64,000 bases of DNA from Bradyrhizobium sp. AZCC 1721 (GTDB taxonomy: Bacteria; Pseudomonadota; Alphaproteobacteria; Rhizobiales; Xanthobacteraceae), in assembly GCF_036924715.1 (NCBI RefSeq), contig NZ_JAZHSB010000001.1, positions 6,873,001 through 6,937,000 on the forward strand, written 5' to 3'. The position numbers and the translations under genes were made by a program. The notes under the pieces are model-generated. The model was given only the letters and a program-made list of their open reading frames with translations, had not been told where the DNA came from and made no database searches. Positions 1 through 8,583 of the stretch are shown piece by piece (within the stretch, counting starts at the first letter, position 1; each line of letters opens with the position of its first letter).

Positions 1-41
1 AACAAGGCGGCGGGGCATTAGGTGACTGGTTCGGCAGTTTT

Positions 42-160
42 CGTCGTCCCTGCGAACGCAGGGACCCATAACCACCGGCGCTAATTGTTACGAAGATAAC
101 TAGCCCTGTCGTCTTACCGATAGGCCGCGGCGTATGGATCCCTGCGTTCGCAGGGACGAC
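42..160. repeat. Palindromic REP-type doublet, copy 1
   Basis: Two near-palindromes face each other: CCCTGCGAACGCAGGG at 48-63 and CCCTGCGTTCGCAGGG at 140-155, each bordered on the outside by GTCGT/ACGAC and on the inside by CCATA/TATGG. The whole block is therefore a large imperfect inverted repeat. Such doublets are typical intergenic REP elements in Bradyrhizobium-like genomes. No gene is supported here; the short ORFs crossing it are repeat translations. Confidence 0.75.
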
Positions 161-187
161 AGAATAGAGGCGAGAACCTCTCAACAT

Positions 188-311
188 GTCGCCCCTGCGA
201 ACGCAGGGGCCCATACGCCGCGGCCGGCAGAATGGGCACTCGGGGCGACGGCTGCGTTTCAACAATGTGGGCTGGTGGTTATGGGTCCCTGCGTTCGCAC
301 GCAGGGACGAC
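188..311. repeat. Palindromic REP-type doublet, copy 2
   Basis: This is a second copy of the same doublet, with near-palindromes at 193-208 and 287-306. The internal CCATACGCCGCGGCC and GGTGGTTATGGG segments match the inner flanks of copy 1 in reverse order. The last palindrome carries an extra CGCA, a small slippage duplication. It ends just beyond the stop of the downstream protease gene and may act as its 3' mRNA end. Confidence 0.7.
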
Positions 312-319
312 GGAAGTGA

Positions 320-1081
320 TTACAACGCCGCGCCCCACTTTTGCATTGTCTGCAAAAGCCAATCCCGATACAGCGTCAGCGGCGTCACCCCAGTCATACC
401 GCCGCAACCTGCGCTGCCGTTAGGCCCGGTCGGCCAGCTCACGACACCAACGATAACGGGACCGCTTGGCTTGTCCTCAAATACGGGCGCGCCGGAATCT
501 CCCGTGCAAGCGCCGAGCCCGTCACGCGTGCCCTGCCCCACCGGATCGACCAGCCTGATCTGCAGCGTTCCCGGCCTGCCGGTCGCGACCAGGCTGGCGA
601 GGCGGATGGTGCCGCCGCTCTTGCCGTCGCCGCGGATGGTTACGCCGATGCCCGCGATCGTAAAGCGGCTGCCGACGTTGATCGGGATATCAGGCAATCC
701 GAGCGCGGCCGTCGTCTTTCCCTTGGGCGACGCCGCCAATTGCAGCAACGCGACATCCGCCGTTGCGCGATGTCCTGATATCGCCTGCATGTTGAAGCCA
801 GGATGAATGGCGATGCTCTTCACGTCGTGCAGCGAGGGTTGCCTGTCCGTACCATATTCGACGATCTTGTATTCTGCGCCGGGCTGCACGCAGTGCGCCG
901 CCGTCAACACCAGCCTTGGCGCAATCAAGGCCCCGGTGCAGAAATTACCGCGCGATCCGACGATGGTGATGATTGAGCGGGCCACACCTTCGGTGGACGG
1001 CGCACCACCGCCGACGATGGCATGGGCAGGAACAGGGAGCAGCAGCACCAGGCCGGTAATCATTCGAGGCAGGATCTTCAT
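320..1081 (-). CDS. Secreted trypsin-like serine protease (S1 family)
   Basis: This predicts an exported S1-family peptidase of 253 aa. The chosen ATG at 1081 gives a clean signal peptide (MKILPRMITGLVLLLPVPAHA) followed at once by IVGG, the classical mature N-terminus of trypsins. The catalytic triad is visible: His in LTAAHC, Asp in ATADVALLQL and Ser in CTGDSGAP. Cysteines near the His and Ser suggest disulfides and a periplasmic or extracellular location. An in-frame ATG at 1117 is possible but would spoil the signal peptide. The substrate cannot be inferred. It is transcribed alone, divergent from the HAD gene. Confidence 0.88.
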   Translation of the reverse strand: MKILPRMITGLVLLLPVPAHAIVGGGAPSTEGVARSIITIVGSRGNFCTGALIAPRLVLTAAHCVQPGAEYKIVEYGTDRQPSLHDVKSIAIHPGFNMQAISGHRATADVALLQLAASPKGKTTAALGLPDIPINVGSRFTIAGIGVTIRGDGKSGGTIRLASLVATGRPGTLQIRLVDPVGQGTRDGLGACTGDSGAPVFEDKPSGPVIVGVVSWPTGPNGSAGCGGMTGVTPLTLYRDWLLQTMQKWGAAL

Positions 1082-1189
1082 CGGCGCAGCAATAGCTTGT
1101 GCGGCGCGCATCGCCAAGCGCGGCGATCGGGCTGGTTCGGGCGGTCAATCCGTGTTAGCCGCTCCCCGGAGCGCTACTTCAGGCAGGAC

Positions 1190-1825
1190 ATGATGATCGA
1201 GGCAGTTATCTGGGATTTCGGCGGGGTGCTCACCACCTCGCCATTCGAGGCGTTCACGCGGTTTGAGACCGAGCGCGGGCTGCCGGCCGACATCATCCGG
1301 CGCACCAACGCCGCCAATCATTTGGAAAATGCCTGGGCAAAATTCGAGCGCGCTGAGGTCGATATCGAAGCCTTCGACGAATTGTTTGCGGCCGAATCGC
1401 TGGCGCTGGGCGCGGCGGTTCGCGGCAAGGACGTGCTGCCGCTACTGTCCGGCGATCTGCGGTCCGAAATGGTCGAGGCATTGAAGCGCGTGAAAGCAAA
1501 GTTCAAGACCGGCTGCATCACCAACAACTTGCCCGCCAACGCCATCGGCAGCCACAGCGGGCGCACACTCTATGTCGCCGAAGTGATGGCACTGTTCGAC
1601 CATGTCATCGAATCCGCGAAAATCGGCCTTCGAAAGCCCGACCCGCGCATCTACCGGATGATGGTTGAAACGCTGAAGGTCGACCCCAAGAACTGCGTCT
1701 ATCTCGACGACCTCGGCGTCAATCTGAAGCCGGCGCGCGAGATGGGCATGACCACGATCAAGGTGGTCAATGCGGCGCAGGCGATTAATGAACTGGAAGC
1801 AGCGACCGGGCTGGCATTGCGCTAG
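1190..1825 (+). CDS. HAD-superfamily (subfamily IA) hydrolase
   Basis: A cytosolic HAD-type phosphatase-like protein of 211 aa. The start at 1190 follows an AGGCAGG ribosome site; the longer upstream extension is non-conserved in character. Motif I reads WDFGGV (residues 8-13), motif II is in CITNN, the motif III Lys is in GLRKPDP and motif IV is CVYLDDLG. In motif I the usual second Asp (D+2) is Gly, as in the ACAD10 / epoxide-hydrolase N-terminal-like branch. Classical phosphomonoesterase activity is therefore uncertain. It stands 108 bp ahead of the AAA gene on the same strand and could be co-transcribed with it. Substrate unknown. Confidence 0.85.
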   Translation: MMIEAVIWDFGGVLTTSPFEAFTRFETERGLPADIIRRTNAANHLENAWAKFERAEVDIEAFDELFAAESLALGAAVRGKDVLPLLSGDLRSEMVEALKRVKAKFKTGCITNNLPANAIGSHSGRTLYVAEVMALFDHVIESAKIGLRKPDPRIYRMMVETLKVDPKNCVYLDDLGVNLKPAREMGMTTIKVVNAAQAINELEAATGLALR

Positions 1826-1932
1826 GCGGAAAATAGCGGAACTGCGCGCTCGTTATGACCAAACGGCGCTTGTTCTTTGCCGGGAACGCAGGCAGAACAT
1901 TCCGAAATCATCGAATTCGGAGTTGAAACCCG

Positions 1933-2880
1933 GTGGCTGATATCAGGCCTTCGACCTCGATCGAGGCAGTGGAAAGCGGTCTTGCGGCGCAAGGCTATAT
2001 TGCGAGCCGCCAGATCGCGACCGCGGTCTATCTGGCGCAGCAGATCGAAAAGCCCATTCTGGTCGAAGGTCCGGCCGGCGTCGGCAAGACCGAGCTGGCC
2101 AAAGCGATCGCCGCCTGGCGCGGCATGAAGATGATCCGCCTGCAATGCTATGAGGGGCTCGACGAGGCGAAAGCGCTCTACGAGTGGAAATACGCCAAGC
2201 AGCTTCTGTACACGCAGATCCTGAAGGACAAGCTCGGCGAAGTGCTCGGCGGCGCGCCGACGCTGGAAGCGGCGCTGAACCAGCTTCACGATTTCGGCGA
2301 CGTGTTCTTCTCCAAGGAGTTCGTCGAACCGCGGCCGTTGTTGCAGGCGCTGGAGCAGCCCGCGGGCTGCGTCCTGCTGATCGACGAAATCGATAAATCC
2401 GACGCCGAATTCGAATCGCTGCTGCTCGAAATCCTCAGCGACTTCCAGGTCACGATTCCGGAACTCGGGACGGTGGTCGCGGTCGCGCCGCCGACCGTGA
2501 TCCTGACCTCGAACAGCGAGCGCGACCTCGGCGACGCGCTGAAGCGGCGCTGTCTGCATCTGCACATCGGCTTTCCCGAGCAGAAGCTGGAGGAGCGCAT
2601 TGTCGAAAGCCGGGTGCCAGGAATCTCGCAGGCGCTGCGTAAGCAGATGGTGAGCTTCATCCACGAGGTGCGCACGCTCGATCTGAAGAAGCTGCCGTCG
2701 GTCAGCGAAACCATCGACTGGGCGCGCGTGCTGGTGCTGCTGCAGGCGCCCGAGCTTGGCCACGAGATGGTCAAGGATACGCTCAACGTTCTCCTGAAAT
2801 ACGAGGCGGATATCGAGGCCACCATGCCGCAGGTCTCCACCTTCATCGCCAAGGCCTCGCGTCAAAACGTCTTCGGGTGA
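1933..2880 (+). CDS. MoxR-family AAA+ ATPase, CoxD-like
   Basis: A 315-aa cytoplasmic AAA+ chaperone-type ATPase with a GTG start. Walker A is GPAGVGKT (about residues 46-53) and Walker B is LLIDEIDK (about 148-155). The ILTSNSERDLGDALKRRC stretch holds sensor 1 and the arginine-finger region. The TSNSERDL form and the length match the CoxD type of MoxR ATPase, known to act with a VWA partner in assembling the metal centre of CO dehydrogenase-like molybdenum hydroxylases. The VWA gene starts 7 bp downstream and a molybdenum hydroxylase operon converges on the pair. Maturation of that enzyme is the most likely role, by inference. Confidence 0.85.
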   Translation: MADIRPSTSIEAVESGLAAQGYIASRQIATAVYLAQQIEKPILVEGPAGVGKTELAKAIAAWRGMKMIRLQCYEGLDEAKALYEWKYAKQLLYTQILKDKLGEVLGGAPTLEAALNQLHDFGDVFFSKEFVEPRPLLQALEQPAGCVLLIDEIDKSDAEFESLLLEILSDFQVTIPELGTVVAVAPPTVILTSNSERDLGDALKRRCLHLHIGFPEQKLEERIVESRVPGISQALRKQMVSFIHEVRTLDLKKLPSVSETIDWARVLVLLQAPELGHEMVKDTLNVLLKYEADIEATMPQVSTFIAKASRQNVFG

Positions 2881-2887
2881 GGCGCGA

Positions 2888-4264
2888 ATGCGCGAGAACC
2901 TGCATCGCTTCTTTCGTGCGGCGCGGGGCGCAGGCGTCAGGCTCTCGCCGGCGGAAAGCATCGACGCAATGCGGGCCATCTCCAAGGTCGGCTTTACCGA
3001 CCGAGCGATCCTGCGCGACACTTTTCTGCTGACGCTCGCCAAGACGCAGGATGAGAAGAAGGCGCTCGGCGATTGCTTCGACCTGTTCTTCGATCAGCCC
3101 GAGCCGCTATCGCCACCCGAAGATGGCAAGCCGAACGAGCAGGATGGGCAGGGCTCCAACGCGGCATCCGATTCACCATGCGAGACAGGCGGCGGGGACG
3201 AGCAAGCGGAAGGGCTTGGCGAACTCGCGCAGATGCTGCTGGCGCAGGATCGCAACCAGCTTTCGGCTGCGATTGCCAACGCGGCGAGCGCGGCCTCACT
3301 GTCCGACATCCGCTACTTCACGCAGCGCGGCATCTTCTCCGGCCGCATCCTCGACCAGATGGGCATCCAGCGCCTGCGCGACGATCTCGATAACCTCGCC
3401 GCGACCAACCCGGCGCTGGCGGAGCGGCTGACCAACGCGCTGGACGGGCTGCGCGGCACGGTGCGCGACACCGTCTCACAGGCGCTGATGCTGTACGGCC
3501 GCGAGGAAGCGGAAAACTTGCGCAACGAAATTTTGCGCAATGCGCCGCTATCGCGGATCGAGCCTCGGCAGGTCGAACAGATGCGGCATCTGATCCGCCA
3601 GATCGCGCGCCGCCTGCGCGAGCGCTATTCCAAGCCGCGCAAGCGCCAGCGCCGCGGCCATCTCGACGTCCGCCGAACCATCCGCCGCAACGCCGCCTGG
3701 GGCGGCGTGCCCTTCCTCACCGCGTGGAAGCGGCGGCATCGCGACAAGCCGAAGATCGTGGCGCTGTGCGACGTTTCGGGCTCCGTGGCGCGGGTTTCGG
3801 ATTTCTTCCTGCTGCTGATCCATAGCCTGCACGAGGTGGTGGACGACGTCCGCTCGTTCGCGTTCTCCGGACACCTCATCGAAGTCAGCGACATCCTGGA
3901 ATCCAAATCGCCGGAAGAGGCGATGGCCGAGATCATGTCCAAAGTCGGTTTCGGCTCCTCCGACTACGGCAGTTCGCTTGCTGACTTTGAGGATAAGTGG
4001 ATGAGCGCGATCACGCCACAGACCACCGTGATCGTGCTCGGCGATGCCCGCAGCAACAATCTCGATCCGCGCGCGGATATCCTTCGTCGAATTGCCGAAC
4101 GGTCGAAACGGCTGGTCTGGCTCAATCCCGAGGGACGCATGGCCTGGGGCTGGGGCGATTCCGAAATGCCGCGCTATTCGACCTTTTGCACGGTGGTCCG
4201 CCAATGCGCTACTGCCAAGCAGCTTGAACGCGCGGTGTCCGATATCGTGGCGAGCTATCAGTAG
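2888..4264 (+). CDS. VWA-domain protein, CoxE-like
   Basis: A 458-aa protein with a C-terminal von Willebrand A-type domain. The MIDAS motif DVSGS lies at about residues 295-299, with a later conserved region TTVIVLGDARSNN. The N-terminal half is helical and contains an acidic, polar low-complexity linker (about residues 75-115). CoxE-type proteins work with MoxR/CoxD ATPases as metal-dependent adaptors. Here the two genes are 7 bp apart and clearly one operon. The stop lies 6 bp from the stop of the convergent Moco subunit gene, so no separate terminator fits between them. Confidence 0.86.
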   Translation: MRENLHRFFRAARGAGVRLSPAESIDAMRAISKVGFTDRAILRDTFLLTLAKTQDEKKALGDCFDLFFDQPEPLSPPEDGKPNEQDGQGSNAASDSPCETGGGDEQAEGLGELAQMLLAQDRNQLSAAIANAASAASLSDIRYFTQRGIFSGRILDQMGIQRLRDDLDNLAATNPALAERLTNALDGLRGTVRDTVSQALMLYGREEAENLRNEILRNAPLSRIEPRQVEQMRHLIRQIARRLRERYSKPRKRQRRGHLDVRRTIRRNAAWGGVPFLTAWKRRHRDKPKIVALCDVSGSVARVSDFFLLLIHSLHEVVDDVRSFAFSGHLIEVSDILESKSPEEAMAEIMSKVGFGSSDYGSSLADFEDKWMSAITPQTTVIVLGDARSNNLDPRADILRRIAERSKRLVWLNPEGRMAWGWGDSEMPRYSTFCTVVRQCATAKQLERAVSDIVASYQ

Positions 4265-4270
4265 CCGCCT

Positions 4271-6499
4271 TCACGCATCGATCGCTTCCTTGATGCGCTT
4301 GCGCGTCAGCGGCAAGTGCCGCAGTCGCTTTCCCGTGGCGTTGGCGATGGCGTTGGCAATCGAGGCCGCCGCCGGGCCCTGCCCGGTTTCGCCGCTGCCG
4401 AGGAACGGCTGCCCCGGCCGGTCGATGATGTGAACCTCGATGCGTTCGGGCACTGAATTGAAACGCAGGATCGGATAGGTCTGCCAGTCGATGCTGGTGA
4501 TCCTGGTCTCGTCAAAGGTTACGCTTTCATACAGCGTCCAACTCATGGACTGCACGATTGCGCCTTCGATCTGGTTGGTCAATCCGTCCGGATTGACCAC
4601 CTGGCCGCTATCGACCGCCGCCGCCGCGCGGACCAGGCGCGGGCGACCGGTTTCGCGGTTCACCTCCACTTCGGAAGCGACGGCGCAATAGGCGGCCAGA
4701 TTCTTGTATCGCGCAAAGGCAAAGCCGTAACCGCGATCCGGCGGCGGCTTCTGATCAGGTTTCCATCCGAAGGCTTGCGCGGCCTTTTCGATCACGTCGC
4801 GGCCGCGCTGATCGTTGAGATGTTTCAATCTGAACTCGACCGGATCGGCGCCGGCGAGAATGGCGAGCTCATCGATAAAGCTCTCGATCGAGAACACATT
4901 GTGGTAGGCGCCGAGCGCCCGCATCGCCGAAATCCGCAATGGCATCTCGGAAATGAAGTGATGCACCACACGCGCATTGGGAAAATTGTAGAACGGGATT
5001 GCGTTGCGGTCGCCGCCGCCTTCCGGCAGCGGCAACGGCCTCGGAGCCGGCACGGCAAAGGGTTGCGCCATATGCTGCGCCGCCAGCATCGATCCGGCGC
5101 CGCCCGGCCGCATCGAATGCGTATTGCTCCAGACATCGAAATTCCAGTCGGTAATCCTGCCATTGCCGTCGAGCGAGGCCTTGAGTTTCGTCACCATCGC
5201 CGGGCCGAACGGCTCCCAGGCATGCTCCTGTTCGCGCGTCCAGTGCACGCGAACGGGTCGGCCGGGTAATGCGCGGGCGATCAGCGCGGCGTCGGCCGCG
5301 GCATCGTCGGCGCCGTTATGACCATAACAGCCCGAGCCTTCGACATGGATCAGGCGAACGCTGGCCGGCGGCATGCGCAGCATGTCGGCGATGCCCTGGC
5401 GATCGGGATAGACGCCTTGCGTATGCGTCCATACCGTCATCGCACCGTCGACGAATTGTGCGACCGCGCAGGACGGACCGATCGATCCATGCGCTTGATA
5501 TGGCCGCGTGTAAGTCGCCTCGATAGTCTTGTGGGCCGCGACGGCGGCATTGCTGCGCTCGAAGATCGTCGTGTCCTGCGCGGGCAGGCTGGTCAACACG
5601 TTGAGCAGATCATCCTGTTTCGGCAGGCGTGCGGTTTCTTTCCATTTGGCGGCAGCGGCAAGCGCGTTCATCGCCTTGATCGACTGGAATTCCTTTTCCG
5701 CGACCACGGCCAGGAAATTGCCATCACGCACGACCTTGACGACGCCGGGCAGCTTCTCGACGGCAGCGGTATCGCATTCGGTCAGTTCCGCGCCGTAGCT
5801 CGGCGGCCGCACGACGCGGGCATGCAGCATCCCGGGCAGCCGCATGTCCTGAACATAGGCCTCTCCGCCGGTCACTTTTGCGGGGATGTCGACGCGTGGT
5901 ACCGGCCGGCCGATCACCTTGAATGTCGCGGGGTCCTTCAGTTTGGATGTTGGCTGCGCCTGAACATGTAACATCTCGCCTGCGACGAGCTCACCATACG
6001 ACAGGCGCTTGCCATCCGGCGCGATCACCGCGCCGTCTGCCGTGCGCAGGCTCTCGGCCGACAGACCAAGTCGCCGCGCCGCTTCCGCGATCAGCAGCGC
6101 GCGGACCTGCGCCGCCGCGTTCTGGATCGCGGTGCCGCTGTCCTTCATCGAATTGCTGCCGGCGGTATAGCCTTCGTTCGCGGTCAGGCGCGTGTCAGCC
6201 GTCGTCACCTTGAGCGATTCAAAGGCAATATCGAGCTCCTCGGCCGCGATCTGCTGAAACGCCGTCTTGAAGCCCTGGCCGAGTTCGGCCTTTCCGGTAA
6301 ACACCTCGACGCCATTGGCATCGATGCGGATCCACGCGTCGAGATAGGGCGATGTTTTCAAGCTGCCGGGCGGGCTCGGTGCGGCAGCCGCGGGCGCATC
6401 TTGTTGCTGGGCCGAAGCACTGCCGAGCGAGAAGCTGACGATCAGCGCGCCGCCGCCTGCCAGCACGCGACGGCGATCGATAATGAGGGGGGCGTTCAT
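4271..6499 (-). CDS. Molybdopterin-binding subunit of xanthine-dehydrogenase-family oxidoreductase (IorB/aldehyde-oxidase type)
   Basis: A 742-aa catalytic subunit of a periplasmic molybdenum hydroxylase. A Tat signal is visible (RRRVLAGGGALIV...SASAQ), so the holoenzyme is folded in the cytoplasm and exported. The family signature GSGETGQGP near residue 704 contains the catalytic Glu that attacks with the Mo-OH centre. Length and Tat signal match isoquinoline 1-oxidoreductase beta-type and related aldehyde dehydrogenases, not cytosolic xanthine dehydrogenase. The ATG overlaps the stop of the [2Fe-2S] subunit by 4 nt (ATGA). Substrate (aldehyde or N-heterocycle) cannot be decided from sequence. 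Electrons should pass through the [2Fe-2S] subunit to the cytochrome c of the same operon. Confidence 0.9.
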   Translation of the reverse strand: MNAPLIIDRRRVLAGGGALIVSFSLGSASAQQQDAPAAAAPSPPGSLKTSPYLDAWIRIDANGVEVFTGKAELGQGFKTAFQQIAAEELDIAFESLKVTTADTRLTANEGYTAGSNSMKDSGTAIQNAAAQVRALLIAEAARRLGLSAESLRTADGAVIAPDGKRLSYGELVAGEMLHVQAQPTSKLKDPATFKVIGRPVPRVDIPAKVTGGEAYVQDMRLPGMLHARVVRPPSYGAELTECDTAAVEKLPGVVKVVRDGNFLAVVAEKEFQSIKAMNALAAAAKWKETARLPKQDDLLNVLTSLPAQDTTIFERSNAAVAAHKTIEATYTRPYQAHGSIGPSCAVAQFVDGAMTVWTHTQGVYPDRQGIADMLRMPPASVRLIHVEGSGCYGHNGADDAAADAALIARALPGRPVRVHWTREQEHAWEPFGPAMVTKLKASLDGNGRITDWNFDVWSNTHSMRPGGAGSMLAAQHMAQPFAVPAPRPLPLPEGGGDRNAIPFYNFPNARVVHHFISEMPLRISAMRALGAYHNVFSIESFIDELAILAGADPVEFRLKHLNDQRGRDVIEKAAQAFGWKPDQKPPPDRGYGFAFARYKNLAAYCAVASEVEVNRETGRPRLVRAAAAVDSGQVVNPDGLTNQIEGAIVQSMSWTLYESVTFDETRITSIDWQTYPILRFNSVPERIEVHIIDRPGQPFLGSGETGQGPAAASIANAIANATGKRLRHLPLTRKRIKEAIDA

Positions 6500-6993
6500 C
6501 GGGCGCTCCTGTTGGCTGCCGGTGACGCATCTGCCGTGTCCATCAGCCGCGCCGCCCTATGCACCGCACGCAGAATCCGCATATGGGTGCCACAGCGGCA
6601 CAGATGCGGTTCGAGCTCAGCGCGAATTTGCTCGTCGGTCGGTTTCGAATTCTTTTGCAGCAAGGCCTGCGCCCGCATCATCATTCCCGGAATGCAATAG
6701 CCGCATTGCGCCGCCTGCTCTTCCATGAACGCCCGCTGGATCGGCGCGGGCTCGGCGATCGTGCCGAGCCCCTCCAGCGTCGTTACTTGCTTGCCTTCGA
6801 GCAGCACCATCGGCACGACGCAGGACAGCACCGCCTTGCCGTCCACGATTACCGTGCACGAGCCGCATTGTCCCAGTCCGCAACCGTACTTGGCGGCGTT
6901 GAGCTTGAGGTCGTCACGCAGCACGTACAGCAGCGGCGTATCCGCCTCCGCGTCGACCTGATGCTCACGGCCGTTGACCTTCAATGTCATCAT
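6496..6993 (-). CDS. [2Fe-2S] subunit of molybdenum hydroxylase (IorA type)
   Basis: A 165-aa iron-sulfur subunit with two clusters. The N-terminal plant-ferredoxin-type cluster is seen in CGLGQCGSC plus a later Cys. The C-terminal helical cluster is seen in CGYCIPGMM and LCRCGTH. The start at 6993 (MMTLKVNG) places ATG over the TGA of the upstream cytochrome gene, giving ATGA coupling; the longer ORF to 7107 only extends into that gene. No signal peptide is present, so it probably crosses the membrane with the Tat-tagged large subunit, as in known IorAB/PaoABC-type enzymes. Confidence 0.9.
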   Translation of the reverse strand: MMTLKVNGREHQVDAEADTPLLYVLRDDLKLNAAKYGCGLGQCGSCTVIVDGKAVLSCVVPMVLLEGKQVTTLEGLGTIAEPAPIQRAFMEEQAAQCGYCIPGMMMRAQALLQKNSKPTDEQIRAELEPHLCRCGTHMRILRAVHRAARLMDTADASPAANRSAR

Positions 6994-8342
6994 GGCTTTT
7001 CTCGCTGCTGAGGGTCGGCAGGCGCATTGCGCGGCGCGGGCGAGGTCTGGAGAAATACGGTCTGCGTGCGTCGCGCTTCCGCGATGGTTTTCTTGAGGTC
7101 GGCCCATGCCGGCTGGTCGCTGAACCGCGCCCGCAAATAGTTGAGCAAGGCCGAAGCTTGATCATCATTCATGCTGGCGGCAAAGCCCGGCATGATCGGG
7201 CTGCGCTCGCCTTCCACCGCGTCAATGCCTGACAGCACGATGTTGGCGAGATTACGCGGGTCGGGGCTTGAGATCGCGGTGCTGAGGCCGAGATCGACCC
7301 CGCCATAAGGAAGCGGCCTGCCACCCTCGTGGCACGACGCGCAGGCGGCAGTGTAGATCGACGCGCCGACCGGGTTTGTCTGCGAAGCCGCCTTGGCGCG
7401 CGCCAAGGCATCCTCGCCTGGTCCCGCGCGGCCAGGCGTCGGTGTACCGGAAACGCCGGCCATATAGACCGCGATGGCGCGGACGTCGCTTGCCGGCACC
7501 GAGGACAGGTTGCTGACCACCTTCGCCATCGGCCCGCGCGCGGTGCCGTGATCAGGATGCCAGCCTTCGCGCAAATAGCTGAACAATGCATCGGCGGTCC
7601 AGGGCATGGGTGAGCGGGACTGGTCGTTGATCGCATAGGCGTGCCAATCGTCGACATCGCCGCCGGCAAACCGTGCGCTGACGCGCTCCGCGCCCAGCGC
7701 ATTTCGCGGCGTATGGCAGGCCCCGCAATGGGCGAGCCCTTCGACCAGATAGGCTCCGCGGTTCCACTCGGCGCTCTGCCTGGGATCAGGCCGATAGGTG
7801 TCGTGGCGAAGGAAAAGCAACTTCCATCCCGCGATGGCGAGCCGCTGGTTGAACGGGAAAGAGAGCTGGTTTTCGCGTGGCGCTGCGCGAACCGGCTGCC
7901 GCGTCATCAAGAAGGCATAGAGCGCCCGGTCGTCCTCATCGCTGACGTTGGTGAAGTGGTCGTATGGGAATGTCGGATAAAGGTGCTGGCCTTCACGGTT
8001 GACGCCCGACCGCATCGCGCGGCGGAAGGCCGCTTCCGACCATCGGCCGATTCCCGTCTCCGGATCCGGCGTGATGTTGGTGGAAAAGATCGTGCCGAAC
8101 GGGGTCGGCACCGGCAGACCGCCGGCAAAGCTCTTAGCGCCACGCGGCGTATGGCAATCGCTGCAATTGCCGATCGCCGCCAGGTCGCGGCCTCGCTTGA
8201 CGAGGGCGGCATCGAAGGATTGCGGGTCGGGAGGATCGATTGCCGCGATTGCCGGGCGCCACGCAATGGCAAAGGCTGCGACCGCGGCAGCAATCAGCAC
8301 GGCGGCAACGATGCCCGCGATGATCCGCGTCGATGCCCGCAT
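6990..8342 (-). CDS. Membrane-anchored triheme cytochrome c, electron acceptor of the molybdenum hydroxylase
   Basis: A 450-aa cytochrome c with an N-terminal hydrophobic anchor (residues 7-28) and three CxxCH haem sites: CSDCH at 60-64, CGACH at 206-210 and CASCH at 334-338. The architecture matches the three-haem subunit of acetic-acid-bacterial alcohol dehydrogenases and of periplasmic aldehyde dehydrogenases. It is first in the operon and overlaps the [2Fe-2S] gene by 4 nt. The likely role is to take electrons from the Fe-S subunit to the respiratory chain in the periplasm. Confidence 0.9.
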   Translation of the reverse strand: MRASTRIIAGIVAAVLIAAAVAAFAIAWRPAIAAIDPPDPQSFDAALVKRGRDLAAIGNCSDCHTPRGAKSFAGGLPVPTPFGTIFSTNITPDPETGIGRWSEAAFRRAMRSGVNREGQHLYPTFPYDHFTNVSDEDDRALYAFLMTRQPVRAAPRENQLSFPFNQRLAIAGWKLLFLRHDTYRPDPRQSAEWNRGAYLVEGLAHCGACHTPRNALGAERVSARFAGGDVDDWHAYAINDQSRSPMPWTADALFSYLREGWHPDHGTARGPMAKVVSNLSSVPASDVRAIAVYMAGVSGTPTPGRAGPGEDALARAKAASQTNPVGASIYTAACASCHEGGRPLPYGGVDLGLSTAISSPDPRNLANIVLSGIDAVEGERSPIMPGFAASMNDDQASALLNYLRARFSDQPAWADLKKTIAEARRTQTVFLQTSPAPRNAPADPQQREKP

Positions 8343-8583
8343 GCTCTCGCCTCGGGTTTTTGTTGCTTGGGTTGCCTTCTAACACAAATCTCGCTGCGTC
8401 GTTCGCCCCCGGACGCGCTGATCACCGGCAGTTGACCCCTTACTGCGATTGCCGAAACGCCGCGGGAACATCAAAATCAGGCATAGACTTGCCACGATGT
8501 TTTTGGCCTATTGATCCCTCAATTCCGCGGTGCCTGCCCCAAAGGCTGGCGCCACACGCCTTCAACCGGACGACCTCACTCTC

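Noticed and set aside
42..311. Possible CRISPR array from regularly repeated palindromes near the start
   Set aside because: Only four repeats in alternating orientation with unequal spacing and matching inner flanks; this is a REP doublet pair.
1822..3042. Long minus-strand frame of 406 codons opposite the CoxD-like gene
   Set aside because: It is antisense to an AAA ATPase with intact Walker motifs; the protein is Arg/His/Gln/Asp-rich without domains, typical of a GC-rich shadow frame.
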